DNA from: Streptomyces nodosus
Lineage (GTDB): Bacteria > Actinomycetota > Actinomycetes > Streptomycetales > Streptomycetaceae
DNA: 64,000 bases
Direction: 5' to 3'
Assembly: GCF_008704995.1 (NCBI RefSeq)
Contig: NZ_CP023747.1
Location: 1,364,001 to 1,428,000 of the forward strand
A program made the position numbers and the translations under genes. The notes under the pieces are model-generated. The model saw only the letters and a program-made list of their open reading frames with translations, was not told the origin of the DNA and ran no database searches. Positions 25,847 to 34,224 of this stretch are shown here, in pieces (the first letter of the stretch is position 1; each line of letters opens with the position of its first letter).

Positions 25847-26311
25847 ATGGCCGCCCCCAAAGACCCGCGACCCTGTTCGATCGCCGACACCCTGGCCGTC
25901 GTCGGCGAGAAGTACTCCCTGCTGGTCCTGCGCGAGGTGTTCCTCGGCAACGGACGCTTCGACCGGCTGGTCCGCAATATCGGCGCCCCGCGCGACATCC
26001 TGGCCGCACGACTGAGGCGCCTGGTGGACGCGGGCGTCCTGACCAAGCGGATGTACAGCGAGCGCCCGCAGCGCTTCGAGTACCGGGCCACGGCGGCGGG
26101 CCTGGAGCTGGAGCCGGTTCTGATGACCCTCAAGGCATGGGGCGACCGCCATCTGCGACAGCAGGACGACCGCCCCATGGCGATCGAGCACAGCTGCGGC
26201 GAGGAGTTCGTCCCGGTCGTCACCTGCGCCGGCTGCGGCGAGGAGGCCCGGCACCAGGACCTGACGGCGCACCCCCGGACGCCGGGCTGGACGGTCTCCG
26301 GCCCGGAGTGA
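25847..26311 (+). CDS. HxlR family regulator with C-terminal zinc-ribbon-like tail
   Basis: A 154-residue protein. The HxlR winged helix covers residues 5-105: CSIADTLAVVGEKYSLLVLREVF with the conserved sensing cysteine at position 8, and RNIGAPRDILAARLRRLVDAG as recognition region. A C-terminal tail holds CGEE...CAGCGEE, three cysteines with a nearby His, resembling a zinc ribbon; such tails occur in some actinobacterial HxlR proteins. It is divergent from the thiolase, its likely target. Confidence 0.87.
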   Translation: MAAPKDPRPCSIADTLAVVGEKYSLLVLREVFLGNGRFDRLVRNIGAPRDILAARLRRLVDAGVLTKRMYSERPQRFEYRATAAGLELEPVLMTLKAWGDRHLRQQDDRPMAIEHSCGEEFVPVVTCAGCGEEARHQDLTAHPRTPGWTVSGPE

Positions 26312-26403
26312 ACGGATCCCCCTGAACGCCCCAAGGAACGGTAAATCCCCGGCAACCATCCCGACACCTTGGGACGCTACGCTGCGCCCCGAAACACCCT
26401 GAT

Positions 26404-26429
26404 CGTCGGCTGTGTCACGGCAGCCGACG
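26404..26429 (+). promoter_or_regulatory. hairpin in the uppP leader
   Basis: CGTCGGCTG pairs perfectly with CAGCCGACG over an 8-base loop, 53 bases before the uppP ATG. It could be a transcript-stability or attenuation element, or a weak terminator for the HxlR gene. Confidence 0.45.
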
Positions 26430-26481
26430 CCCCGGTGTGCCCGTCGCCGTTCCCACGATCAGCGCTTGGATCTCTCACTCC

Positions 26482-27357
26482 ATGTCTTGGCTTGAATCCC
26501 TCATCCTCGGACTCGTCCAGGGGCTGACCGAATTCCTCCCCGTCTCCTCCAGCGCCCATCTGCGGCTGACCGCGGCATTCGCGAGCTGGCAGGACCCGGG
26601 GGCGGCCTTCACCGCGATCACCCAGATCGGCACGGAGGCCGCGGTCCTGATCTACTTCCGCAAGGACATCGCGAACATCATCTCGGCCTGGTTCCGCTCC
26701 CTGTTCGACAAGAACATGCGGCACGACCACGACGCCCGGATGGGCTGGCTGGTGATCGTGGGCTCCATACCCATCGGCGTCCTCGGTGTGACCCTGAAGG
26801 ACCAGATCGAGGGACCCTTCCGCGATCTGCGGGTCACGGCGACGATGCTGATCGTGATGGGCGTGATCCTCGGCGTGGCGGACCGGCTCGCGGCACGGGA
26901 CGAGTCGGGCGGCCGGCATCGGGTGGCCAAGCAGCGCAAGGACCTCCAGGACCTGAACATCAAGGACGGCCTGGTCTTCGGCATCTGCCAGGCGATGGCC
27001 CTGATACCTGGCGTGTCCCGCTCCGGGGCCACCATCAGCGGCGGTCTCTTCCTCGGCTACCGGCGCGAGTCGGCCGCCCGTTACTCCTTCCTGCTCGCCA
27101 TCCCCGCGGTGCTCGCCTCGGGCGTGTTCGAACTCAAGGACGCCGCGGAGTCGGGGCATGTGTACTGGGGACCCACCCTGTTCGCGACGGTGATCGCGTT
27201 CGTGTCGGGTTACGTGGTCATCGCATGGTTCATGAAGTTCATCTCCAGCAAGAGTTTCATGCCGTTCGTCTGGTACCGGATCGCGCTCGGCATCGTCATC
27301 ATCGCGCTGGTCGCGGCCGGCGTACTCAGCCCGCATGCGGCCGAGTCGGCGGGCTGA
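26482..27357 (+). CDS. uppP: undecaprenyl-diphosphatase (BacA/UppP)
   Basis: A 291-residue membrane enzyme with about eight helices. The catalytic regions are visible: QGLTEFLPVSSSAHL near residues 14-28 and PGVSRSGATISGG near 177-189, which carry the Glu, Ser, His and Arg residues of the family. It dephosphorylates undecaprenyl diphosphate to recycle the lipid carrier for peptidoglycan; extra copies give bacitracin resistance. The ribosome site is weak; an upstream in-frame start at 26437 is less likely. Confidence 0.95.
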   Translation: MSWLESLILGLVQGLTEFLPVSSSAHLRLTAAFASWQDPGAAFTAITQIGTEAAVLIYFRKDIANIISAWFRSLFDKNMRHDHDARMGWLVIVGSIPIGVLGVTLKDQIEGPFRDLRVTATMLIVMGVILGVADRLAARDESGGRHRVAKQRKDLQDLNIKDGLVFGICQAMALIPGVSRSGATISGGLFLGYRRESAARYSFLLAIPAVLASGVFELKDAAESGHVYWGPTLFATVIAFVSGYVVIAWFMKFISSKSFMPFVWYRIALGIVIIALVAAGVLSPHAAESAG

Positions 27358-27486
27358 CGGCGGACTTGGCGAGGGCCCCTGTACACGGCCCCGGCATTGC
27401 CCCCAACTCCCTTGCACAGAAACGATCGTGACCAACCACATACGGCACGCGTAGCCGCTCGGTAGCGCACCGTCAGACCTTGCCCC

Positions 27487-27500
27487 TAGGCTGGTGGGCA
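27487..27500 (+). promoter_or_regulatory. -10 element for a possible leaderless transcript
   Basis: TAGGCT at 27487-27492 lies 7 bases before the ATG at 27500. The spacing fits a leaderless mRNA, which is common in actinomycetes. No ribosome site is present. Confidence 0.4.
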
Positions 27501-27703
27501 TGTCCCCCGATCCCTCGCGCCCTGGTTCCGCACGGTCCGCCGACGATGTGAACGAACAAATTCGCGCACTGTGGCTGCGCACGGGCGGCTACCTGACAGC
27601 CCAGGAGCGTACGGAGTACGAGCTGTTGGTCGTGGAGTGGGCGGCCGCCGTCTCCTCGGCCCGGCCGGCGCGCCCCGAGGGGATCGCGGCCGCCGCCCGC
27701 TGA
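27500..27703 (+). CDS. small conserved-looking hypothetical protein
   Basis: A 67-residue hydrophilic protein, with a central part NEQIRALWLRTGGYLTAQER and VVEWAAAV that could form two helices. No membrane segment or known domain. A GTG 6 bases upstream is an alternative start. Codon bias matches neighbours, so I consider it probably real. Confidence 0.55.
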   Translation: MSPDPSRPGSARSADDVNEQIRALWLRTGGYLTAQERTEYELLVVEWAAAVSSARPARPEGIAAAAR

Positions 27704-27952
27704 GGCCGCCCGGGGCCGCACGGCTGTCGCTCGCCCGGCCCCCTGGAGGGGCACCGCTCCTCGCTTCCGTCCGGGCGATCCTGACGCGCCGCCAGGACCG
27801 CCCCCCGTTATGCCGCGCGAAGCACCTTTGCACCCGTCCAGCCCTTCGACGTCACACCGTGGACATATCCGGCATGACAGCAATAGGGGCGCTCATTACG
27901 TTCAACGCAGGTCGGCTGTCCGGTCGGCGTCCCCGAGACGGAAAGAACTGAC

Positions 27953-28696
27953 ATGCGCACGCGAACTTTCGCCATGACCGCCGCCGCAGTGGGCGCGGCA
28001 GTCCTGACCACCACCGGCATCACCTATGCGACACCCGGGAGAGTCACCCCGGCCGCCCCGCTCGCCAAGCGGGTGGTCCCGCCCGTCCAGACGCCGGCCG
28101 CCCCGTCCCTGGCTCCCCTTGCCGGCGCCACCGCGAACGCGAACGGGAACGAGAAGACGAACGGCAACGGGAACGCGAACGGAAACACGAACGGCACGGC
28201 GAACGGGAACGGCAACGGCAACGGCAACGAAAGGAGTGACGAGGACCGGAACCAAGGGGGACGCGGCCAGGGTGAGGACCGTGGCTACGGAGGCGGCGGC
28301 GGGGGCTACGGGGGTGGCGGCTCCTTCGGCTACGGAGGCGGAGGCTACCGCGGCTTCGACCGCAGGGACGACGGCGGGTCGATCCAGTTCAACGACCGGA
28401 CCTACTCCGGCTTCATCCGGGGCTGCGTCAGCGTGGCCAGCGGGCTGGGCTCCACCAGCTTCAGCATCTACAACGACACCAAGCAATGGGTGGAGGTGTA
28501 CCGCGGGTTCACCTGCGACAACGGCGCTCCGATCGCCACGGTCGGCCCGTACGGCGCCACCTACGGGGTCGCGCCCAGCACCAGCGACAACGGTGACGGC
28601 GGTTCCGACCTGCTCAGTCGCCTCCGGTCAGGCGGTCTGTTCCTGAACGACGGCGTCGTGGGCAGCTTCCGGGTGATCGGGCATCACGACTGGTGA
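27953..28696 (+). CDS. secreted Asn/Gly-rich repeat protein, unknown function
   Basis: A 247-residue protein with a Sec signal peptide (residues 1-27, cleavage near TYA-TPG). Then a Pro/Ala segment, an Asn-Gly repeat block (about 59-92) and a Gly-Tyr block with GYGGGG units (about 110-130). The C-terminal 110 residues form a compact domain with two cysteines (GCVSV and FTCDNG), a likely disulfide. The NG block is encoded by AACGG-type DNA repeats (about 28135-28235). It may be a wall or matrix protein; no homologue is recognised. Confidence 0.75.
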   Translation: MRTRTFAMTAAAVGAAVLTTTGITYATPGRVTPAAPLAKRVVPPVQTPAAPSLAPLAGATANANGNEKTNGNGNANGNTNGTANGNGNGNGNERSDEDRNQGGRGQGEDRGYGGGGGGYGGGGSFGYGGGGYRGFDRRDDGGSIQFNDRTYSGFIRGCVSVASGLGSTSFSIYNDTKQWVEVYRGFTCDNGAPIATVGPYGATYGVAPSTSDNGDGGSDLLSRLRSGGLFLNDGVVGSFRVIGHHDW

Positions 28697-28707
28697 CGGG
28701 CCCTCCC

Positions 28708-28732
28708 GGAACACACGGAACACACGGAACAC
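28708..28732. repeat. 9-bp tandem repeat (GGAACACAC x2.7)
   Basis: Two full and one partial head-to-tail copy of GGAACACAC right after the secreted-protein stop. Confidence 0.85.
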
Positions 28733-28889
28733 CGGCCCGCCGGAATCGGGCCGGCGCTTCCGCCCTCGTGGACGGGAAGCCGGGCACGGCCTGAGCCGCC
28801 CCCTTCTCCCACCCGTCTCCCAAACCGCCCTGTCCAAGATCCTCGACGGCGCGCACACTGGAGGCATGCACCGGTGAGGGAGGCGTCGC

Positions 28890-30464
28890 ATGAGGTTGTC
28901 GGGAGACTGGCTCACCTCCCGCTGGAAGCGCGGCGCCGCCGCCGTGCTCGCGGGCGCCCTGCCCGTGCTCGCCTTCCCCGCGCCGTCGTGGTGGTGGTTC
29001 GCCTATGTCTGTCTGGTGCCCTGGATCCTGCTCGCCCGGTCCGCGCCGACCGGAAGGCGGGCCGCGTACGACGGCTGGCTCGGCGGTTTCGGCTTCATGG
29101 TGGCCGTCCACCACTGGCTGATCCCGAACCTGCATGTGTTCACCTTCGTCATAGGGGCACTGCTGGGAGCGCTGTGGGCGCCCTGGGGCCTGCTCGTACG
29201 CCGTTTTCTGGCCGGGAGACCCACGGTGGGACGGGTCTGCGCCGCTCTCCTCGTACTGCCGTCCGGCTGGCTGATGGTGGAACTGGTGCGCTCCTGGCAG
29301 GGGCTCGGCGGCCCCTGGGGGCTGCTCGGATCGAGCCAGTGGCAGGTGGCTCCCGCGCTGCGGCTCGCCTCGGTCGGCGGGGTATGGCTGCTGAGCTTCC
29401 TGGTGGTGGCGGTCAATGTCGCCCTCGCCGTACTGGTGGCGGTCCGCGAGTCCCGGATCCCGGCGCTGGCCGGGCTCCTCGCCACGGCCGCCGTGACCTC
29501 GGCGGCCTGGGCCTGGTCACCGCGCCCGGTTCCGGACGGGCGGGTGCGGATCGCGGTCGTCCAGCCAGGGGTGATCGGCGGCCCCGACAGCGGTGCCCGG
29601 CGCTTCGACCGTGAGGAACAGCTGACCCGCGCACTCGCCGGGCAGCACATGGATCTGGTCGTCTGGGGCGAGAGCAGCATCGGCTTCGACCTGGCGCGAC
29701 GGCCCGATCTGGCCGACCGGATCGCGGCGCTGTCCCGCCTGGTGAAGGCCGACATCCTGGTCAATGTCGACGCCCGTCGCGCCGACCGTCCCGGCATATA
29801 CAAGAGCTCCGTGCTGGTCGGCCCGAACGGCCCCACCGGCGACCGCTACGACAAGATGCGGCTCGTCCCGTTCGGCGAGTACATACCGGCGCGGTCCGTA
29901 CTCGGCTGGGCCACCTCGGTCGGCAGGGCGGCCGGGGAGGACCGCAGGCGCGGCACCGAACAGGTGGTCATGGACGTCGGCCACGGACTGCGGGTCGGCC
30001 CGATGATCTGCTTCGAGTCCGCGTTCCCGGACATGAGCCGCCATCTGGCCCGGGACGGCGCCGAGGTGCTGCTCGCCCAGTCGTCGACCGCGACGTTCCA
30101 GCAGAGCTGGGCGCCGGAACAGCACGCCTCACTGGCCGCGCTGCGCGCCGCGGAGACCGGCCGCCCGATGGTGCACGCCACGCTGACCGGGGTCTCCGCG
30201 GTCTACGGCCCCGACGGAGAGCGCGTCGGCTCCTGGCTCGGCACCGGCAGGAGCGCCTCCGTGGTGTACGAGGTCCCGCTCGCCCGCGGCAGCACGCCGT
30301 ACGTCCGGCACGGCGACTGGCCGGTGCACGGCGCCCTGCTGATCCTGGCCGGGATGTGCGCGGCCGAGGGGTTCGGCGCCCTCAGAGCGCGACGGGGCGG
30401 CTCTGCACCTCAGCCACCACCCGCTCACACAGCTCATGAGTCGCCAGCGCGTCACGGGCGCTGA
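28890..30464 (+). CDS. lnt: apolipoprotein N-acyltransferase (Lnt2-type)
   Basis: A 524-residue protein with a GGGAGG ribosome site. Residues about 12-205 hold six or more membrane helices; residues about 215-480 are the nitrilase-like periplasmic domain. The catalytic triad is visible as Glu in VVWGESS, Lys in KMRLVPFGEYIP and Cys in MICFES. It would N-acylate the terminal cysteine of lipoproteins. Streptomycetes usually carry two Lnt proteins; this is one. Its end overlaps the stop of the convergent oxidoreductase by 83 bases. Confidence 0.9.
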   Translation: MRLSGDWLTSRWKRGAAAVLAGALPVLAFPAPSWWWFAYVCLVPWILLARSAPTGRRAAYDGWLGGFGFMVAVHHWLIPNLHVFTFVIGALLGALWAPWGLLVRRFLAGRPTVGRVCAALLVLPSGWLMVELVRSWQGLGGPWGLLGSSQWQVAPALRLASVGGVWLLSFLVVAVNVALAVLVAVRESRIPALAGLLATAAVTSAAWAWSPRPVPDGRVRIAVVQPGVIGGPDSGARRFDREEQLTRALAGQHMDLVVWGESSIGFDLARRPDLADRIAALSRLVKADILVNVDARRADRPGIYKSSVLVGPNGPTGDRYDKMRLVPFGEYIPARSVLGWATSVGRAAGEDRRRGTEQVVMDVGHGLRVGPMICFESAFPDMSRHLARDGAEVLLAQSSTATFQQSWAPEQHASLAALRAAETGRPMVHATLTGVSAVYGPDGERVGSWLGTGRSASVVYEVPLARGSTPYVRHGDWPVHGALLILAGMCAAEGFGALRARRGGSAPQPPPAHTAHESPARHGR

Positions 30465-31293
30465 GCACCGTGCCCGCACGGACCGCGTCGAGAAAGGCCG
30501 TCGCGGCCTGCTCGATACCCCGCTGCCGGGCCACCGGCACCCAGTCCCCGCGCCGCCGCACGGTCGGCTGACCCTTGTGGTCGATCACCTCGGCGAGGTT
30601 GAGCACCTGCCGCTTGGTGTCCTGCCCGGACACCTCGAGGATCTCCTCCGTCGAACCGCTCAGCCGGTTCATCACGCCGAGCGCGGTGAACCCGTCACCG
30701 GCCAGCTGAAGCACCACATGGTGCAGCAGCCCGTCCCGCACCCGGCCGTGCACCGTCACCTCGTCGACCGGCCCGGGGACCAGGAACCGCAGGGTGTCGA
30801 CGACATGGATGAAGTCGTCGAGGATCATCGTGCGCGGTTCCTCGGGCAGTCCGACGCGGTTCTTCTGCATCAGGATCAGCGCGCGGGGGTGGTCGGCGCA
30901 CTGCGCGTAGCCGGGTGCGAAACGCCGGTTGAAGCCGACCGCCAGCGAGACCTCACGCTCCTCGGCGAGCCGCACCAGCCGTTCGGAGTCGGCCAGTTCG
31001 TAGGCGAGAGGCTTGTCGACATACGTCGGTACGCCCGCCTCCAGCAAACGCGCCACGATCTCGGGGTGCGCGGCGGTGGGCGCATGCACGAACGCCGCGT
31101 CCAGGTCCTGGGCGAGCAGCGCGTCCAGGTCCAGGTGCCGCTGCTCCCGCGGAAGGTGCAGGCCGTTGGCGACCCGGTGGAGCGTCGCGGGGGTGCGCGT
31201 CTGGAGGTGCAGTTCGAGCCCCGGCTGCAGCCCGAGCACCGGCAGATAGGCCTTCTGCGCGATGTCGCCGAGTCCGATGCAACCGACCTTCAC
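30382..31293 (-). CDS. Gfo/Idh/MocA family oxidoreductase
   Basis: A 303-residue protein from a GTG with an AGGAGA site. VGCIGLGDIAQKAYLP at the N-terminus is the Rossmann nucleotide-binding loop and YVDKPLAYELADSERL (about 89-104) carries the EKP-type motif, here DKP, of the family. The C-terminal half is the substrate-binding alpha/beta domain. It would oxidise or reduce a sugar or inositol-like substrate with NAD(P). Its last 27 codons lie opposite the lnt end. Confidence 0.9.
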   Translation of the reverse strand: MKVGCIGLGDIAQKAYLPVLGLQPGLELHLQTRTPATLHRVANGLHLPREQRHLDLDALLAQDLDAAFVHAPTAAHPEIVARLLEAGVPTYVDKPLAYELADSERLVRLAEEREVSLAVGFNRRFAPGYAQCADHPRALILMQKNRVGLPEEPRTMILDDFIHVVDTLRFLVPGPVDEVTVHGRVRDGLLHHVVLQLAGDGFTALGVMNRLSGSTEEILEVSGQDTKRQVLNLAEVIDHKGQPTVRRRGDWVPVARQRGIEQAATAFLDAVRAGTVLSARDALATHELCERVVAEVQSRPVAL

Positions 31294-31466
31294 GGGGCGT
31301 CTCCTGGAAATCACGGGCGGGTGTGTCGTCGGAAGCATACGGCTCCACCCGTCGGCGGCTTCCGCCGACCGGGGGCTCCACCGGTGGTCACCTGTGGAGC
31401 CGCTGGAGCCGCCGGCCGCGGAAAAGGTGTGGTGACGGTCCACGCACGTGGGTCACGATGGCGCCC

Positions 31467-31979
31467 ATGACTGTGGAGCGCCTTGAACCCGCCCAGACCG
31501 CCGGCGAACGAGCCATGCTGGAGGGCTGGCTCGACTATCACCGCCGCACCCTCGCCTGGAAGTGCGAGGGTCTCACCGACGCACAACTGCGGACGGCCGC
31601 CGTCGAACCGTCCGGACTCTCCCTGATGGGGCTCGTCCGCCATATGGCGGAGGTGGAGCGGGGCTGGTTCCGTGCGGTCCTCGTCGGCGAGGACCCGGGA
31701 CCGATCTACTCCAGCGACAAGGACCGCGACGGTGATTTCCATGTCACCGACGCCGACACCTGGGAGGAGGCGTACGCCACCTGGCAGGCCGAGATCGAGA
31801 CCGCCCGGCGGCAGGCCGCCGGCTTCGGTCTTGACGACCTCTCCAAGGGTTCGAGCAGGTCCACCGAGGAACCCTTCAATCTGCGCTGGATCTACACCCA
31901 TATGATCGAGGAGTACGCCCGCCACAACGGGCACGCCGATCTGCTGCGTGAGCGGCTCGACGGGGCCACCGGGGACTGA
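31467..31979 (+). CDS. DinB family protein (DUF664)
   Basis: A 170-residue helical-bundle protein. Conserved positions GLVRHMAEVERGWF (His near residue 53), and the pair HMIEEYARHNGHADLLRE near the C-terminus give the three metal-binding His residues of the DinB/YfiT fold. Family members include mycothiol-dependent S-transferases, likely here since actinomycetes use mycothiol. An ATG 9 bases upstream is an alternative start. Confidence 0.88.
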   Translation: MTVERLEPAQTAGERAMLEGWLDYHRRTLAWKCEGLTDAQLRTAAVEPSGLSLMGLVRHMAEVERGWFRAVLVGEDPGPIYSSDKDRDGDFHVTDADTWEEAYATWQAEIETARRQAAGFGLDDLSKGSSRSTEEPFNLRWIYTHMIEEYARHNGHADLLRERLDGATGD

Positions 31980-32089
31980 CGACTCCCGGGCGCCGGCCCG
32001 GGCCCCTGACGAGCCGGACATCACCCGTGCGGGGCATCCTGCGCCTGTCCGCTCCCTGCGGCGGGCCGTCTCCCGGCAGTGTTGCAGGG

Positions 32090-32587
32090 GTGCACCGAAA
32101 GACGACCGCAACGCTCCTGGTCACCATGGCCGCCTCGGCCCTCACCGGCTGTGTGACCGTCCATCGACCGCCGGCTCCCGCCCCGCCGCCCACGGCGCCC
32201 TCGGCCCCCTGGGCGGGGCGCCCCGACGGCAGTGTGGATCCGCGCCCCGTGCAGGCGCCGGCACGGGAGGCGCTGGGGAGGGTTCCGTCCGCTCCGGGTC
32301 TCTCGCCGTCCGGCACCGCCCCGGACCGTGCGCCCCGGCCGGAGCACAGAGTGATCCCGCCCGTCGCACCGCCCGCGCCCGCGTCCCCTCGCTCGCCTCA
32401 GCACCGGCACTCGCACCCACATCGGCACCCGCATCGGCCCCGCTCCGGTCAGCAGGCCCAGGTGCCGCCGGCCGTCTCCGGTCCGCTCCCCAGGAATGCG
32501 GACGTGTGCGCGCTCGGCCGCAGATACGGAAAATGGCGGCCGGACAGCCCCGAGTCCGCCATCTGCGACGGAACCTACGGGCGTTGA
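32090..32587 (+). CDS. Pro/His-rich secreted lipoprotein, unknown function
   Basis: A 165-residue protein from a GTG. Residues 1-20 form a lipoprotein signal with lipobox ALTGC and the lipidated Cys at 21. Then comes a long Pro-rich segment with a His-rich run (HRHSHPHRHPHR, about 124-135) that could bind metal. The C-terminal DVCALGRRYGKW...AICDGTYG region with two cysteines is a recurring end of Streptomyces lipoproteins. The start lacks a strong ribosome site. Confidence 0.7.
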   Translation: MHRKTTATLLVTMAASALTGCVTVHRPPAPAPPPTAPSAPWAGRPDGSVDPRPVQAPAREALGRVPSAPGLSPSGTAPDRAPRPEHRVIPPVAPPAPASPRSPQHRHSHPHRHPHRPRSGQQAQVPPAVSGPLPRNADVCALGRRYGKWRPDSPESAICDGTYGR

Positions 32588-32656
32588 GCCCGAGGCCCGT
32601 ACGGGAAGTCCCCCCCGCCGGGTCCTCCCGGGGTCGCGGTCCGGGCGGCCCGGCCC

Positions 32657-32714
32657 CCAGGGTCCTTCTGACCGATCTCCGTGGCGTCAGGGAGATCCGT
32701 CAGAAGGGCCCTGG
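32657..32714. terminator. long near-perfect hairpin, bidirectional terminator
   Basis: CCAGGG...CCTTCTGAC...GATCTCC pairs with GGGAGATC...GTCAGAAGG...CCCTGG, with three mismatches over about 24 bp. It spans the stop of the minus-strand TPR-like gene (32687) and ends the lipoprotein transcript. Confidence 0.85.
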
Positions 32715-33298
32715 AGCCGCTGTCTCGGCGGGCCCAGGGTGTCCCCGCCCGGGCCGTCCCGGGGAGCGGGCTCGGCGGAGCCGTCCGTGGACCGCTCCTG
32801 CGCCAGCCGCCGTTCCAGGCGGCCGATCGCCGCCCGGATACCGTCCCCGTAACGGTCGTCGGCGAGGACACCGGCCGCGCCACGGGCCCTGCTCAGATGG
32901 GTGCGGGCGGCCTCGGAGCGGCCGAGCTTCATGTAGTCGGCGGCCAGGTTCAGATGCAGTGAGGGGTAGAAGGCGCGCACCGCGACCTTTCCCGCCTGGC
33001 CGGCGGGGCGCCCGTCGGTGAGTTCCTCGGCGGCCGACAGCGCTCTCAGGTCCCAGGCGAGCTCGTCCGCCGGATCGTCATGGGTGTCCGCCAGGTAGTG
33101 GGCCAGGGTGCAGCGGTGCAGCGGGTCGCCGTCCTCACCGATCTCCGACCACAGCCGCAGAAAGCGGTCCCTGGCCTCCTCGCGGTCGCCGCCGTGGTGC
33201 AGCATGACGACCTGTCCGATCCGGGTCATGACGGCGTCCGGCGCCGCCTGCTCCTGTCGCTCCGCCACCGCGTCCTCCCGTGCCTCGGCCGTCGTCAC
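32687..33298 (-). CDS. TPR-like helical protein, function unknown
   Basis: About 203 residues from a GTG near 33298 (start uncertain). The central part is all helical with TPR-like pairs: DREEARDRFLRLWSEIGEDGD, HRCTLAHYLADTHDDP and LHLNLAADYMKLGRSEAARTHL. The C-terminal 40 residues are Pro/Gly-rich and disordered. Such proteins often serve as scaffolds; no partner gene is evident. A -10-like TAGCGT lies close upstream. Confidence 0.7.
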   Translation of the reverse strand: MTTAEAREDAVAERQEQAAPDAVMTRIGQVVMLHHGGDREEARDRFLRLWSEIGEDGDPLHRCTLAHYLADTHDDPADELAWDLRALSAAEELTDGRPAGQAGKVAVRAFYPSLHLNLAADYMKLGRSEAARTHLSRARGAAGVLADDRYGDGIRAAIGRLERRLAQERSTDGSAEPAPRDGPGGDTLGPPRQRLQGPSDGSP

Positions 33299-33373
33299 GA
33301 CGCTAGCCGCCCGCGCCGACAATCACGATCAGGCGGCTCCGTACGGGCGCTGGGCCAAGCCGGTGACGCGGCC

Positions 33374-33403
33374 GGGGCGGGGGCCCGAACGCGCCCCCGC
33401 CCC
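33374..33403 (-). terminator. ung terminator-like hairpin
   Basis: GGGGCGGGGGC (33374-33384) pairs perfectly with GCCCCCGCCCC (33393-33403), 38 bases after the ung stop on the minus strand. Confidence 0.75.
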
Positions 33404-33440
33404 CTGATCCCGTCCCGGATGTCCCTCCCGGGCCCCGGTC

Positions 33441-34124
33441 TCAGCCCAGGTTCGGGACGGTCCAGTCGATCGGGGCATGGCCCTGCCGCGCCACCGCCTC
33501 GTTGATCTGGGTGAACGGGCGCGAGCCGAAGAACTTCTTCGCGGACAGCGGCGAGGGGTGCGCGCCCTTGACGACTACATGCCGTGTCTCGTCGATCAGC
33601 GGGAGCTTCTTCTGCGCGTAGTTGCCCCACAGCACGAACACCGCAGGGTCCGGACGGCCGGCGACCGCGCGGATCACCGCGTCGGTGAACTTCTCCCAGC
33701 CCTTGCCCTTGTGCGAGTTCGCCTCGCCGGCCCGCACCGTCAGCACCGCGTTGAGCAGCAGCACGCCCTGCTGCGCCCAGGGCATCAGATAGCCGTTGTC
33801 CGGGACGGGCGTGCCCAGCTCCTCCTTCATCTCCTTGTAGATGTTCCGCAGCGAGGGCGGGGTCTTCACCCCGGGCCGCACGGAGAAGCACAGACCGTGT
33901 CCCTGGCCCTCGCCGTGGTAGGGGTCCTGGCCGAGGACAAGGACCTTCACCTGGTCGTACGGCGTGGCGTCGAGGGCGGCGAAGACCTCCTCACGCGGAG
34001 GGTAGACAGGACCCTTGGCACGCTCCTCCTCGACGAACTCCGTCAGCTCCTTGAAGTAGGGCTGCTGCAGTTCGTCGCCCAGAACGCCCCGCCAGGACTC
34101 CGGCAGCATGGCGATGTCGGTCAC
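33441..34124 (-). CDS. ung: uracil-DNA glycosylase, family 1
   Basis: A 227-residue enzyme from a GTG with a GGAGGAAG site. The water-activating motif GQDPYHG is at residues 65-71 (catalytic Asp67) and the minor-groove loop HPSPLS near 190 carries the catalytic His. Length and motifs are typical of family 1 Ung. It removes uracil from DNA in base-excision repair. Streptomycetes often carry two copies. Confidence 0.96.
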   Translation of the reverse strand: MTDIAMLPESWRGVLGDELQQPYFKELTEFVEEERAKGPVYPPREEVFAALDATPYDQVKVLVLGQDPYHGEGQGHGLCFSVRPGVKTPPSLRNIYKEMKEELGTPVPDNGYLMPWAQQGVLLLNAVLTVRAGEANSHKGKGWEKFTDAVIRAVAGRPDPAVFVLWGNYAQKKLPLIDETRHVVVKGAHPSPLSAKKFFGSRPFTQINEAVARQGHAPIDWTVPNLG

Positions 34125-34224
34125 GTCAACTTCCTCCGTCGTACGATCACTTCCAGGCCTCAGAACCTACAGGCGGCCACTGACAACGGGCTCCTGGCAC
34201 CGGACCGGCCCCCGGCCGGGCCCG

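Noticed and set aside
28135..28235. CRISPR-like regular repeats
   Set aside because: The AACGG-type repeats have no spacers and code for an Asn-Gly block in frame.
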